Shown here: one piece after another, positions 36,601 to 48,192 of the stretch
Numbering within the stretch: position 1 is the first letter of the stretch
Layout: each line of letters begins with the position of its first letter
Assembly: GCA_013397795.1 (NCBI GenBank)
Contig: VZTJ01004489.1
Span: 808,659 to 872,658, forward strand
Length of the DNA stretch: 64,000 nucleotides
Source: Orthonyx spaldingii
Lineage: Eukaryota > Chordata > Aves > Passeriformes > Orthonychidae
Direction of reading: 5' to 3'
Notes under the pieces: generated by a model
What the model was told of the DNA's origin: nothing
What the model saw: the letters and a program-made list of their open reading frames with translations, nothing else
Databases searched by the model: none
Position numbers and translations under genes: made by a program

Positions 36601-39600
36601 GAATTTATAGCACTTTTCTCCCAGTACATGTGTGACTCATAAAGAGCTGAAGTTGCCAAATCAAACACTTAGAAAGTCAGAAATGACAATATACCTGACC
36701 TTTCTTTGGTCTCCTTGTGAATATATAATACAATGATTACACAGTCAGGTTTCGGGGAGGGGGTTTGAGTGGGACTTTGTCTCATTTTGTGAATTGAAAT
36801 GAAAAGTGTTCACAAAATACAATGCTCAGTGGGCTGTTTTGAGTTATTTTTCAGTGTGTAATCACAGCCTTTATGGGATTCACTTTATTCGAAAGCTGCT
36901 CTCAGGATAGCTCTATTAATTTCCTCAAGATTTTTTGTGTCATATTCAATACAGCAGTATCTTAGTATTTCATATGTATTAATTATTTTCACAATATAGT
37001 TTCCATTTTGTAGCTGAAATAATGGTAGCAATTTTATTTTTTTAAGTTGTGGCCCCTGGGAATTAAGCTTTCACAGTACTTACATGCCCACACAGTAGAG
37101 GCCCTACTGCCTTTGCTGCACCTCTAAACAACAGAAATAAGAAACAAAACATTCTCAGTTAGCTTTGATAAGGACTGGTTTTAGTGCCTTGCTTAGTGTC
37201 ATCTCATAGGAATTCTAGAAGAGATGGGTAGAGATAATTTTTTTTTTTCTGTAGTCATCTGCCTCATAATGGATACGATGATATAGATGTTGAATCTGCA
37301 TCCAAAGGCACTAGGCCTGCCTGACTTCACAGCTCTGGTGCATGTGAAGAACAGACATATCCTGAGTGCTGACAAATGCAAGAGACTTGTGACTTAAAAA
37401 AACAAACTACACGATCAAAATGCAAATGCATGACCTGAACTGAAAGTGTGCATGCAGTCTCAAACTCCACTTTCATAATTACTTGCCTCAGAAATCTTAA
37501 TAATGTTCTTTTAATGTGGACTTTCACAAGTAGTACACAGGGATAATACAAGTAGTGTGAAATCTTGCTGAATCTTGCAGCCTCACTATTGCACTTTTTT
37601 AACCAAGCAGGAAAAACTCGAAACTGGAGTAAAATGTAGTATAGAATAAAAGCGAGAGGGGCAAAATTATATCCACTGAGCATCAAATTCATCTCTATAA
37701 GGCCATGATAAGTCACAATAATAACTCCAATATTTTCTACTTTCAGAGTCTAAATAACATTTAATTGCTAAAATGTCCTGTAATAGGATGTAAAATTGTA
37801 CATTATTTTTATTAAATATTATTTTTAAACCTTCTCTATTAATACAAAATAAAGCTTATAGTATATTTGTTTAACACACAATGTGAAATCTAGTTTTACT
37901 CCAGAAAATAAACCTCTGGTAAGTCAAAAGAGGTTTTTTTAACATAAGTAAGCAGAAATTCCCATTCACAGTTCATTGCCTAAACTGACTTTTTGTCTAT
38001 CCCAAGGAAATATACCCAATTAAATGAACACTGCATTTGCACACTCCTTTCAGCTTAAAGAGTTCTAAATACTACACAAATATGAATTTACTTGAACTTC
38101 TTGTGAGGTACCATGGTACATAATTAAAATGGATAAAGATAGACTCTACAGAAGCACCATTACAGTGGTATAAACCTGACTATCTTGGACTCCAAATACA
38201 GTTAAGAAAACTCAAAAGAAAGTTCTTCCTGTGATGAAAAGAAAGGTGCCAAGTGGTTCAAAGAGAGTTTTCCAATGTCTGTAATATTTAGGCAGCACTC
38301 AATCCCTTGGGAAAGTAAAGGAAGATTTCTGTGTTAGTGAGAACAAATCTCTCTCAGAGCTCCTTCACAGGGAAAATACAATGTGGTGTTCCTGGAGGAG
38401 CCGGAGGCTACACACAGCTGCAGCCTCTTCCCACAGAAGTATCCAGGGAGTCCCACACAGTGTCTGTTCCCCACTGAAGACATCAACATAGCTGCTGGAA
38501 GTTTCTTACAATACACAGTGACCTTTGTGAATTCATACCAGAGTGTCAGATCCCAAATCTTCTGAACCTCTTAATATGTGAGCCCAAATCCAAACTGAGT
38601 GCTAAAATTTCTCGTATGTAACTGTCTCAACAATTCTTTCCCTTGTCTTATTGCAAATACCCCTCCAATGCAGTTGTTTTCAGGTTTGAAGGGCAAAATT
38701 TGAATCTGTGTCTTTGCGGGTCTCTGAAAAAGTCTGTCACTGTGCATACCTGAAATTTCTTATGAGGATATACTAGCTAGTTCTCTTTTACTGACAGTAG
38801 AATCTAGCAGAATATGAATACTAATCCTCGCTCCCCAGGACTGCAAGAATCTTCTAATTTTCCCAGTGAAATAAAAAAATTAAAAGGCCATAAGTTTAGG
38901 TAAGAATAGCTTAATATACATTCACTTAGCCTGACTAAAAGGAAATAACATTTTCAAACCTGACAAATTCTCTTCCAGCTACAGCAATAAGGTTTAGGCT
39001 GCTGTCACTACAATGGTCGTTGCTGGCACACACGAAGCATGTTGGTGACTGACCCACTTGCAGGGGTCCAGAACTTCTGTAACTAAACTCTGGCAAAAAA
39101 CCCCAAGCACTTTACAAGAAAGAGGGAAAAGGATGGATATCTAGTCCTTACACCATAATCACAAAGTAGTGTTGTAAAAGAGTTAACATCAGGAGCTGAA
39201 ACTTATTTTCTTCCCATGACTTGGAGGGGCCATGCCTTGGCCATGTGACCTTATAAACAGCCTTTTTGTTTCTGAAACCCCAAAGCATTAGGAGCTCGTT
39301 TTCTGCTATTCTGAAATATAAGACTCCCTGTTGACATTGCAGTATCACAGCTGTCAAACCACTGGGCTCTTTCTTCACCAGAGTACAGTGCTAACTATCA
39401 AACATTAAACAGAATCTGCTTTAATATCCATAAGAACCTGTAAGCAGCTAAGAAAAGATGACAAGCTAGTTTGTCAGGGAGCATGCTGAGTGTCACACCA
39501 AACTCCGGATACAAAAATATCACCCAGTCCAAAGGGAGCCGCAGGCACAACGAGACTGACTAGGTAGGTTAGATATTACCCTACCAGACAGCTTCCCAGA

Positions 39601-40499
39601 TCCTTACTCATTTTTAGAATCATACTGGAACCAAATGTTCTTAAGCTCTTGGAATTTCTGAAGAAGTGTTTTTTCGATTCCACTGTCCAGCTAGGATGGG
39701 AAACAGAAGTGCTGAATGCTACAGGAAAAATGCTGCTCCAGCCCAGTTTTACAGTCTCAGAAAATCTGGACAGCTTTTATAAACTTTGAATCAATGACTG
39801 CAGCTCTTTCTGAACCAAACCTCTGAACTTTTGAAGTCTGGCCAGGGTTCAGATAATTTGTTGACTTTCTCTGTGAGACAGTTCAAACGAGGAACGTACA
39901 TGTCTGCACAGCTACCATCTGACACAACATAAACACACAGAGACCACTCCCTCCTCACCTGGAGAAGACAGTGATAATGTCATTGTGGTCATTTTCCTAT
40001 TCCTCAGGCCAGCACCACATTACATGTGAGCTCAACAGTTCTGGCTACATGTATCCGCCTCCCATGTCATTCTCTCGGCAAATGGGAGCGAGCACAATCC
40101 TCCATACGGGGCCTTTGAGTCACAGCCCTGTGATATCTACTGAAATAGGAAAGGTTGGTAAAGGCTTTCCTGCCAGTCTGCTTGCATCAACAGGTTCTCC
40201 AGGTCTGGAACAGTTCGTCCTGGACACCCTTTGTCCTGTCCCTCCGAACACAGGGACAAGAACACTTGAGTTAGGCCAGGCTCAGAGCTGTCCTCCCAGT
40301 GAAGCATGACCAACAACACACCACCATTGGATCACCACCACATGATCCCTGACTTCAGGCTTGAGAAACACACTGTGACTTTGAAAACTGAAACAAACAA
40401 GCAGCCTAAAACTAAGATTCAAACTTGTAGCAAATATTTGCACATCAATGTTTATAAAATGCTTTACCAAGAGCTTGATTTTTTTATTTACACATGAAC

Positions 40500-41130
40500 A
40501 GATTTATAAAACAGAATTAGTAAAAATAGAGAACTTGAGTAGAAATAGCTATTTGCTAGAGTGACAAAAATGCATAAAAGTCAGGGCTTATCTTTTTTTA
40601 TTCTATTAAACCATGAAGAAGTAGCTTGAATAACACTTAAACTGTTGTTCACTTACATTTTCTACAATATTCCATTATTTTAATAAAGAGGTCATTGTGT
40701 ATAGAGTGTAATTACTAGCTCGGGACAAAATTAGCTATGTTGACTTAATTGATGCTATTTACTTTTGCAGCCCATTGGCAGCCAGCCATTTTCTGTGAAT
40801 ACCAGTTCTCCAATTAATCATGATTTTCCTTCAGCTTGCCAGAGTTTTCTGAAATGACAGCTGCTATCTGGGAACAACTATCATGCATATAAGCAAAACA
40901 GCAACCTTTAAATTTAAGAATTGATTGTTTTATCACTCAAAGCAATGTCCTGAGGCATGATCTTCTGAAGCCTCTTTTACTCGCATTGAGTTGATAAGAT
41001 TTTAGTGAAAGTCAGCAATACATCACACAAGAGCTATTAAACAAACCCTGTCAACCCTTGATAATGGTTCAGGTAGTACCTATTAAAAATGGCATGCATT
41101 TCTAATTAATCCATTTTACAATTGTTCAGC
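40500..41130. promoter_or_regulatory. Best candidate conserved non-coding element
   Basis: Motif density is the highest in the window: palindromic GTAATTAC (40708-40715), TTAATTGATG (40745-40754), CCCATTGGC (inverted CCAAT near 40773), CAATTAATCATGATT (from 40811), TGACAGCTG (40855-40863, a TALE/MEIS TGACAG fused to E-box CAGCTG), overlapping TAATTA and TAATCC (41103-41112, OTX/PITX-like) and ACAATTGT (41118-41125, paired SOX-like cores). No simple repeats or transposon wording interrupt it, and no frame codes for protein. Deeply conserved vertebrate developmental enhancers look like this. Conservation must be tested; AT-richness alone raises TAAT counts. Confidence 0.4.
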
Positions 41131-41649
41131 AGTGTCCTGGGAAAAGATCAGCAGATCAAGATGTAGGAGGTGATTGGGAAGAAGTGTAAGAAAAGTGTTG
41201 CTTTTCTAAATCCAAAAATTTCTGAGGCCCATGCTTGTTCCTCTCACATACTGCTGCAGAAATGAATGCTGCTATAGTTTTCCACAGGAAATCCTCAAAC
41301 CCTCTCATTCTGATGGCATGTTATAATGATCCAAGAAGGCAGTTTTTGCAGAACTGAAAATCAGGAAAGAGTACATAGCATTTTGCCTTTGAAGAAATCA
41401 GCTGGATGTGGGCTGTTTTTTGACTCACCTTCAGCTTTCTGTGCCTGACTTCTGTTCTTGTCAGCCTGGCTAAAACCATATTTTAGTATTGTTATTGTTA
41501 TTTCGCTGTTTAATGGCTAACAGATGTGAACTGGTTCATCCCACTTCCTGTCACTGCATACACAAAAGTAAATGTCTCTCTTTAGTCCACATGTACAGAG
41601 CTGGAAGCACTACCTTCTGGAGCTCTGGTAAGGTAGAGAAAATGGGTTT

Positions 41650-41709
41650 ACAAATATATAAATATGCACACATTTACATGTATATGCATGTAAATATACA
41701 CATATTTGT
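41650..41709. repeat. Imperfect AT-rich hairpin, 60 bp
   Basis: ATTTACATG (41672-41680) pairs with CATGTAAAT (41687-41695) over the loop TATATG. The outer ACAAATAT (41650-41657) pairs with ATATTTGT (41702-41709). The middle segments (14 and 6 bases) do not pair. It could extrude as a cruciform or fold in RNA. It resembles AT-rich inverted repeats seen by chance, though 17 paired bases is more than usual. Confidence 0.65.
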
Positions 41710-42600
41710 TTATTCATGTAAGCTGATCAATGAATTGATCTCGCAAAGAAATTGAAGAGTAAAAATGTATTTTGCAAATGCATGTACTGATTCAGAAGCA
41801 TTACTTAAGAGACCATATGTGTCCTGATCCTATTGAAAGTTATCCAACTCAGAGTTTGGGCCTGATGGAATGAGAGTGGAATAAAGAAGAAGCCAAGACA
41901 TTCTCTTTCCATTAGCTGGAAAAACTGACTAAGAGGGGGAAAAAAAAAGACGATGCAAACTGCATAACCTCTGTTAAATTTGCTGCAGAAACATGTTGTG
42001 TGTCAGGTAACAGGAAAATTACTTAACACAAATCTGGAATTCTCTCTGCAAAAGATGCCCAGTCTAGTCCACTGGATTTTGCTAACCCTTAGTGCTTTAG
42101 ACACACTCAATTCAATTAGTACTGGAAAAGAACTTGAAACTGGTGATCAAACTGAAAAAAAACACATTATGAATGAACACATCTGTGGCTCTCCACTACC
42201 TTGTATATTCTTCTCAAACTTTTTTGCTAGAATCACACACATTTCTGTGTTGGCGATATGTTGGCATATATGCATACTTGTCTTTTAATACATATATATT
42301 CTTAGATCTATTAGAATTGACAAAAGTTCATGATCTGTTTGAAGTTGCAATCTGTTTAATGCTGCCTCTATTCTAATACACCAATAAAACCAAATGAGAG
42401 AAAAACTATTACAAAGTCTGTTTTCTGAATATAACCAAACTGCTCCTTAGAGTGCTTACATCACCTCTCTGCTGGAAAGCCAGCTGAGATGGAAAGTATG
42501 ATAAAATCTGTGCTGTGCACACTATTCCCCCGTGTAGTCTGAACTCTGAATTAAGCCTTACAATGAAAATAGTGAAATACTGAGGTACAGTTTATAAGGT

Positions 42601-42647
42601 ACAGAGTGTGGGTGCAAAGAGGGGCAGCTCTCTTTGCACCTCTCTGT
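42601..42647. repeat. Strong hairpin, 17 bp in two stems
   Basis: GGTGCAAAGAG (42611-42621) pairs perfectly with CTCTTTGCACC (42630-42640) over the 8-base loop GGGCAGCT. The outer ACAGAG (42601-42606) pairs with CTCTGT (42642-42647), leaving TGTG on the left and T on the right unpaired. At 47 bases it is shorter than a typical pre-miRNA, and the flanks do not extend the stem as far as I can see. It may be a tiny inverted-repeat element or a structured RNA element. Confidence 0.75.
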
Positions 42648-42784
42648 GTTATTAAACACCACTAGCCTTTGAGACGGGATTTGCAAAGTCACTGAACTGT
42701 TCCTGCTTACCTGCAAGTGCTCGTATTAATCATGGACCTTTTCCTGTGTTTGCTAAATTATAGTTTTTATTGTTTCTCCCCAGG

Positions 42785-44433
42785 TAATGCAAACTTACTA
42801 AACATCTTTGGCAATGATGTGTCCCAACAAAACTGCTGTGGGTTATCCTATTTCCCTCTCATCAGGACAAGAGCTGGCTCCAGAGGAAGTCAGTGATTTT
42901 CTGATTGAATGGTTACCTTGGAAATGATCACTTGTGGAACCTACTATGTTTCATTTAAAGCTGATGAGGTGTTTGCCAAATCCAGCATATGGTCTTGCGG
43001 TTAGAAGTGGAAGAAATCATGGAAGATATATGGAGAAAGTGATTAGGAGTAGAGAAGGAAAAACCAGAAGGACACCTCTTGTCTGTCATGGGATCTCATG
43101 ACATCTGATCCAGGACCACACCTGACTCGGCTGTTTTGACAGGAAGGCTGTTGTTCCTCCTGCTAGTCCTGAGCACCTAGGCCAGCATTTGGGATCCCTG
43201 GCTCTCAATGCAGAGCTTACAAGTCCTCTGCAAATGAATTTGAAGCCTGAGAGCCTGAGCTTCAACAAAATCTCATCTCTACACTTCACTAGTACATCTG
43301 TGTGCCTGGAAAGTTGAACTGGAGGAGAGTCAAGTCTCCAGACAGTCAAATGTAATGAATGTGGCATAAAAATATGGACAGGCTGGAATAAAGAGGAACT
43401 CAGCTGGTACTCTGAGAAGCAGTACAATACATCTGTCTTAAACATGTTAAGATTCATTCTTGCAAAAGTTTGTTCATCACTTGAGCCTACATATTAAGCT
43501 AAGAATACCATAGATCTTACCCTGCTCCAGGTATTGTAGAATAGATTCTGCTGTTATGTATCCTGTTACAAAGTCGGTGTAAAATGCATTTATGGTTGTG
43601 ATTAAACTTTTCCAGTCTTGCCAAAACATTTATATTATCAAAACACCCACTCAGGGAAATTAAAACATTTCACCTTAGAGAAAACAGGTGTGTTACACAA
43701 GCCCTCTAAAAGGAAGGTAGAAAGCAAATGACATTTAATTTCTATTTTCCTATTGCTAAACCATTTTCACGTTAAGGCATCTGATCTGCTGGCATGCTCA
43801 GTCCCACTATCAAATTCCACCCAAAAGATTTTCATGATCAAGATCTGTCAGTGGATAATTTAGTTCTGGATTGATTCAGATGTGATCCTTCCCTCAAAAC
43901 CTAAGCAGCATTTTTATATATTCCTTATGACACTCTCCAGATAGGCTCCCATAAGCCTATGAGCCACATTTTTCTCTACAATAATGCATGTTTCAATGTA
44001 ACCATTAAATATGTATATATATACACATTTTTTGTGGCCAATTCTAAACATTTAAAACTAGCTACATCCATTATATTGCAGATGCCTAGTTCAGCATTAT
44101 TATCATGTCTTCTTCCATGGCCTTGAGGCAGACAGGAATTTAGAGATCTGCCAGATGTTTGGTATCTCAGCTGGAGATGCAGGGAGTTCTCTCTGCTAAG
44201 GAGTGAAATACGGAACAGTGGAATTTCAAGCATTTGGCAGAGTATTTTTTTCTCTATGACACAATACTAAATGAGATAAACAGATGCACTCCAGTAACAT
44301 CTCTTGCCAGGTTCACTTTCAAAGACTAATGAGAGAATATTCCATTCAGCAAAACTTTCCAAGCTAATGCTTACCTCTCAGCATATGTTTCGTTTGCATT
44401 CATTTGAATGAGACTAAAGAAAAGGCTCTTCCA
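42785..44433. other. Unique non-coding sequence
   Basis: A convincing polypyrimidine stretch plus CAG (42761-42783) resembles a splice acceptor, but the sequence after it begins GTAATG and opens only a 36-codon frame with no recognisable protein. Nothing else is identifiable. A TATATATATACAC run lies at about 44013-44026. Confidence 0.4.
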
Positions 44434-44495
44434 GTTGAGGGTTGACACAGAGAAATGGTTAAGCACCTTTCTGAGACAGGACCAAAACTGAAATA
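44434..44495 (-). mobile_element. Possible MIR SINE relic
   Basis: The wording 'ttgagggttgacacagagaa' followed by 'atggttaagcacctttctga' and 'gacagg' follows the order of the MIR segment usually read as 'gaggcacagagaggttaagtgacttgcc...'. That reading is the reverse complement of the MIR consensus, hence the minus strand. Divergence is heavy and only about 60 bases are alignable, so this is tentative. Confidence 0.4.
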
Positions 44496-44989
44496 AGCAA
44501 TTATCAGTAAAAAAATACCATATAATATGTAACACATTCCCATTCCACTCACTACTTTTTTAGACATACAGAAACATTGTCCAAATACTCATGCAGCACA
44601 CTGGCTGCCTACTCTAACACGGGTCAAAATGTTCTGTTTAAAAAACCAAAGTTTTTGGATACCCTGCAAGTTTCCAAGGCTTATGTTACTGTGGAGGAGG
44701 TACAACACATGGGAATTTTTTGTTATATTTTCTTTTAATGAGTCCTGTAAGCAATTGTTTCACAATACAGTCTGAAAGGCTAGAACAATTAAATGACTAC
44801 AGATGTGTCAAATGATGCAGGAAAACCATGAGACACTTCCAAATGAGTAGGCGGAGGGTGTGAGGAGACCATATCCTGTAATATATGAAGATCAGATTCT
44901 TTGGCATGCAGCTTATTTTTATGGAAATGTCCCGGTAAGCCTGGAACAATCTAATGGTTTTCAAAGCATTTAAAACCAACAACATAAAA

Positions 44990-45135
44990 GCCCTTTTGAG
45001 AACAATCTTTTTATGCTGTGGTATTTTTGTACTGGCTTAGGAACAGCATGCTAAAGAATATGCAAGAGGTAAAATGACCAAATTATAATTGCGTTTTCAA
45101 GCTGTAGGTGAGAATCAATTTCATAAATACAATAG
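44990..45135. promoter_or_regulatory. Candidate conserved non-coding element
   Basis: A compact AT-rich, non-repetitive stretch with TGACCAAATTATAATTGCG (45075-45093), TGAGAATCAATTTCATAAATA (about 45109-45129) and a retained CpG in ATTGCGTTTTC. It resembles conserved enhancer DNA but is short, and the call rests on texture alone. Confidence 0.2.
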
Positions 45136-45844
45136 AGTTCATTAGTGCGAGAGGCATGGAGGAAACAGTTCTGGTTGCTTTCATCTGTTTTTGCTGACTC
45201 TCAGCTTGGATCTCAGCCATGGACACAGCTTGCAGCAATAAAGAGGAGCTTTAAGTTATGCCATCTTCAAATGGGCCTCTGTGGAGGCTTGTCCTGCAAC
45301 TCATTACACAGGAGCCAAATTTGTCTTTGTCTTCTGAGTCTCCTAGTGGGTGAAGACCACTTCCAGCTCATTTCTCTCCCATCTATACCCGAAGAAAAGC
45401 ACGTTTTGTAGTTGTGATTGTGTGGCCCAGTCAAAATCCTAATTTGGACTGTGTCACCCTTGATATCACCGGTGGGAGGAGAAAAAGCAGAGTTCTTTGA
45501 GCAGTGAAAATCAGACAGGAGGTTCTGCACAGTGAGGCCCTGCATGAGACTGTGCCAGCACTACCTGACCACTGAGCCAAACACTGGTGGGTGTGGCAAT
45601 GACTCCATGTGTGAGCAGAAAAGGGAAACAGGTGGGCAGACAGGGAGATGACAAAACTCCCTTCAGGAAACACCAGATTTCAAATTATGGAGCCTTTTGA
45701 GGGACATGTCTCACTGTCAGATGCCCTTCTTTTGCCTTGTACATAGCAAAGATAAATCAAGGCTACAAAAATCTCAACCATGGCCTACTCTTCTCTACAG
45801 CTGTATGGATTTTTCACAAAATAAATAATTTAGAAGTCTTGGTT

Positions 45845-45897
45845 AAAAAAAAAACAAACAAACAAACAAAAAAAAAACCCACGAAAAACCAAACAAC
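45845..45897 (+). repeat. CAAA-type low-complexity tract
   Basis: Begins with a 10-base A run, then about four CAAA units (45855-45870), then A- and C-rich sequence. Similar in kind to the tracts near 25.6 and 33.6 kb. No upstream retroposed sequence is recognised. Confidence 0.8.
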
Positions 45898-48090
45898 AAG
45901 CCCAAAAAGCTAATTCCCAAAACCCACCAACTCCAATCACTGGAAACAAACTAAGGGTAGTTTGAAATTAGCTCTCATGTGCTATTGAAGGCTTAAGGAA
46001 AACTGTCAGGGAAAATCAAATATATGAAAAGGGGATCTTAGGTGAATGTCTTTCCCAGCAGCCTGGAGTCAGAAGGTCCCTGGATCAATAAGGCTGCAGA
46101 TTGTTCCAATATACCACAGTGAAGGGAGAAGTAATGTGCTTGAGCTTCTGGGCTTTTCTGCTTTAGGACTGGTCCTTAAAAGAGGATGAATGTCTTGCCA
46201 AAGATACTTGGAGACCACTAGTGCCTGCCTCCACTACTTCAGATATTTTCTTTTCAATACATCCCCTTCCTCACATTTTTCAAGAATGTAATTAGACATC
46301 CTAAACACTAGATATTCTAAAAGTCTGTACAATTCTAAAAGCTTTGATATGAAACTCTCTAAGAAAATAGGCATATATATACATATAAACAGAAGAAACC
46401 TGCAAGTCAATTGACATACAGCAAATTTGTATAATTAGTTTAAAGCTCTGCAAAAAACCAGTCTGTTTAGAAAAGTATTCTACAGAGTTATGTTGTACAC
46501 AATTGTCAGCAGAAACCAATTACTGTAGTATCTTGTGATTATATAATGGGAAAAAGTCTTCAGATCATGGAGGAAAACGCGTTTATTTAGCCTTGTAGAC
46601 ATCAAAGTTATGTCATTATTCATTGAGATCAGGTAATAAGGGGAATTTCTTGCACTCTTTCTTTGGGCTTGCAAAGAAGTCTCCAAAACACTTATGCTAT
46701 CTGTTTGAATAAAAAAGAAGGGGTCTTCCCTCCTCTGTCCAGCAGCTATGCCCTATTGGACAAACTGAACCTGATAAAAGAGTTGCAGCAAATTCTGTAA
46801 TAATGTCACTGAAAGAGTCATTCTCCTCACCAAGTAAAGTGAAAGATCCCACAGAAAATGCAGGATAAAGTCTGGCACTAAAACAGTTCGAAGAGTTACA
46901 TAGCCAACATCAAGAGCAGCCTAGTTACCCTACCATCACTTTATAAATATTTCAAATTCATGCAGTAGAAATTAAAGTGTTCAAATTTTACGCCATCATT
47001 TCCAAGACATAGACAGCAGCTACTGAAGACAAGGTTACCTGTAGAACAGCCCATTACACCATCCATTTTCTGAGTTACAAACTTGTGATATAAATGAGAC
47101 ATAAACTCTGACTTCAGCTTTCTTCCACCTTTTGAGAACTGGTCTTTATCTGGATCTATTTTCCAGTTCAGAGAAACTAATGTAGCAGACAGTCCTCAAA
47201 GAGAAATTAGATTTTGAGTGTTTCACAATGTAATTGGTAAGATGGTACTTGTTTTCATCATAAATTTTTAATATAATGAAATATTAAAATAACTCTATAC
47301 ATTTTTTCCTTATTATCAACCTATTCTTGGTGGAGATTGATGAATTACTTGAGAGCATTTTTCTTCAAAACTTTAGTAGATTATTCCTTTCTGATTTGCT
47401 CAACCATAAGTATAACTGAGGACATGATAATATAAACAGGTGTATTTGTATTATATGAAATATCAAACGTAAACACTAGCAGAATCACCTTTAGACTTGT
47501 GATATTTTAAATGGAAATTCTTTTTCATTATTGAAAACCACATAATTTTATATATTTGTTACATTACCATCTTAAACACAGCCATATTACTTTTATCTAG
47601 CCTCACTCAAGTCAATGGAAATGCTTTCCTCACCTGTGAAGAAATGGCAAAAGCTTGAGATGAGGAAAATCTGTAACAGAAAGGTTTCCGGGTACAACCC
47701 TCTGCTATTAGCTGCTTTCAGATGACATCTCCTTGGCTTCCTAGTACACACAACAACCTACATACTACTGTCACAAGTTGTAATGCATTTCATTCAAAAG
47801 AACCCAAAAGCACTTCACAGAGTTAGCCCTGAAGCAATTTATACATATAATCATCTCATGGACTACTCCTGTCCTTATAGGACTGAAATGAAAAATATAT
47901 AAGCTCTGTACATGTTACTGACCCACAGCAGAAGCCTTGTCTTCTCTGGAAAACATTAGTGGATGCAGAAATCCTGTTAGAGCAGCATCACATCTAGTAA
48001 TATGTATTATATTTTCAATATTTCAATAGAATATCTATTTTTTTTACACATTTACACAATATCTAATTATTTACAAAACCCCATGGAAAA

Positions 48091-48192
48091 TGGACTCAGA
48101 GAAAGAAAAGAGTTTCTCGAGATCATCAAGCAGGTCAGTAACTTGCTCAATCTGATGAGAAAAGCAAAGATGAGGTTGAAAACCAGGATCTC
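48091..48192 (-). mobile_element. Probable MIR SINE relic
   Basis: The order 'ggactcagagaaagaaaaga', 'gtttctcgagatcatcaagc', 'aggtcagtaac' and, after an apparent insertion, 'gaggttgaaaaccaggatct' follows the MIR core read in reverse (gaggcacagag..., ttgcccaaggtcacacag, ggtcagtggc, gaacccaggtct). Heavy divergence is expected for this old family. The boundaries are approximate. Confidence 0.45.

Larger units (their letters stand above)
29735..40499. other. Long unique non-coding stretch
   Basis: No gene, structural RNA or named repeat is seen in about 10.7 kb. Low-complexity tracts at 31647-31714 (polypurine) and 33594-33653 (CAAAA-type) are listed separately. Open frames of up to about 130 codons (such as the minus-strand frame at 37327-37716) contain no domain or signal I recognise. 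The slightly GC-richer patch at 40.05-40.32 kb is open on both strands and unassigned. Confidence 0.5.

Noticed and set aside
37327..37716. 129-codon minus-strand open frame
   Set aside because: Hydrophobic and Cys/His-rich by AT composition, no recognisable family, no splice or promoter support.
42784..42895. Segment after a strong polypyrimidine-CAG acceptor
   Set aside because: It begins GTAATG, stays open for only about 36 codons, encodes nothing recognisable and lacks a clear donor.
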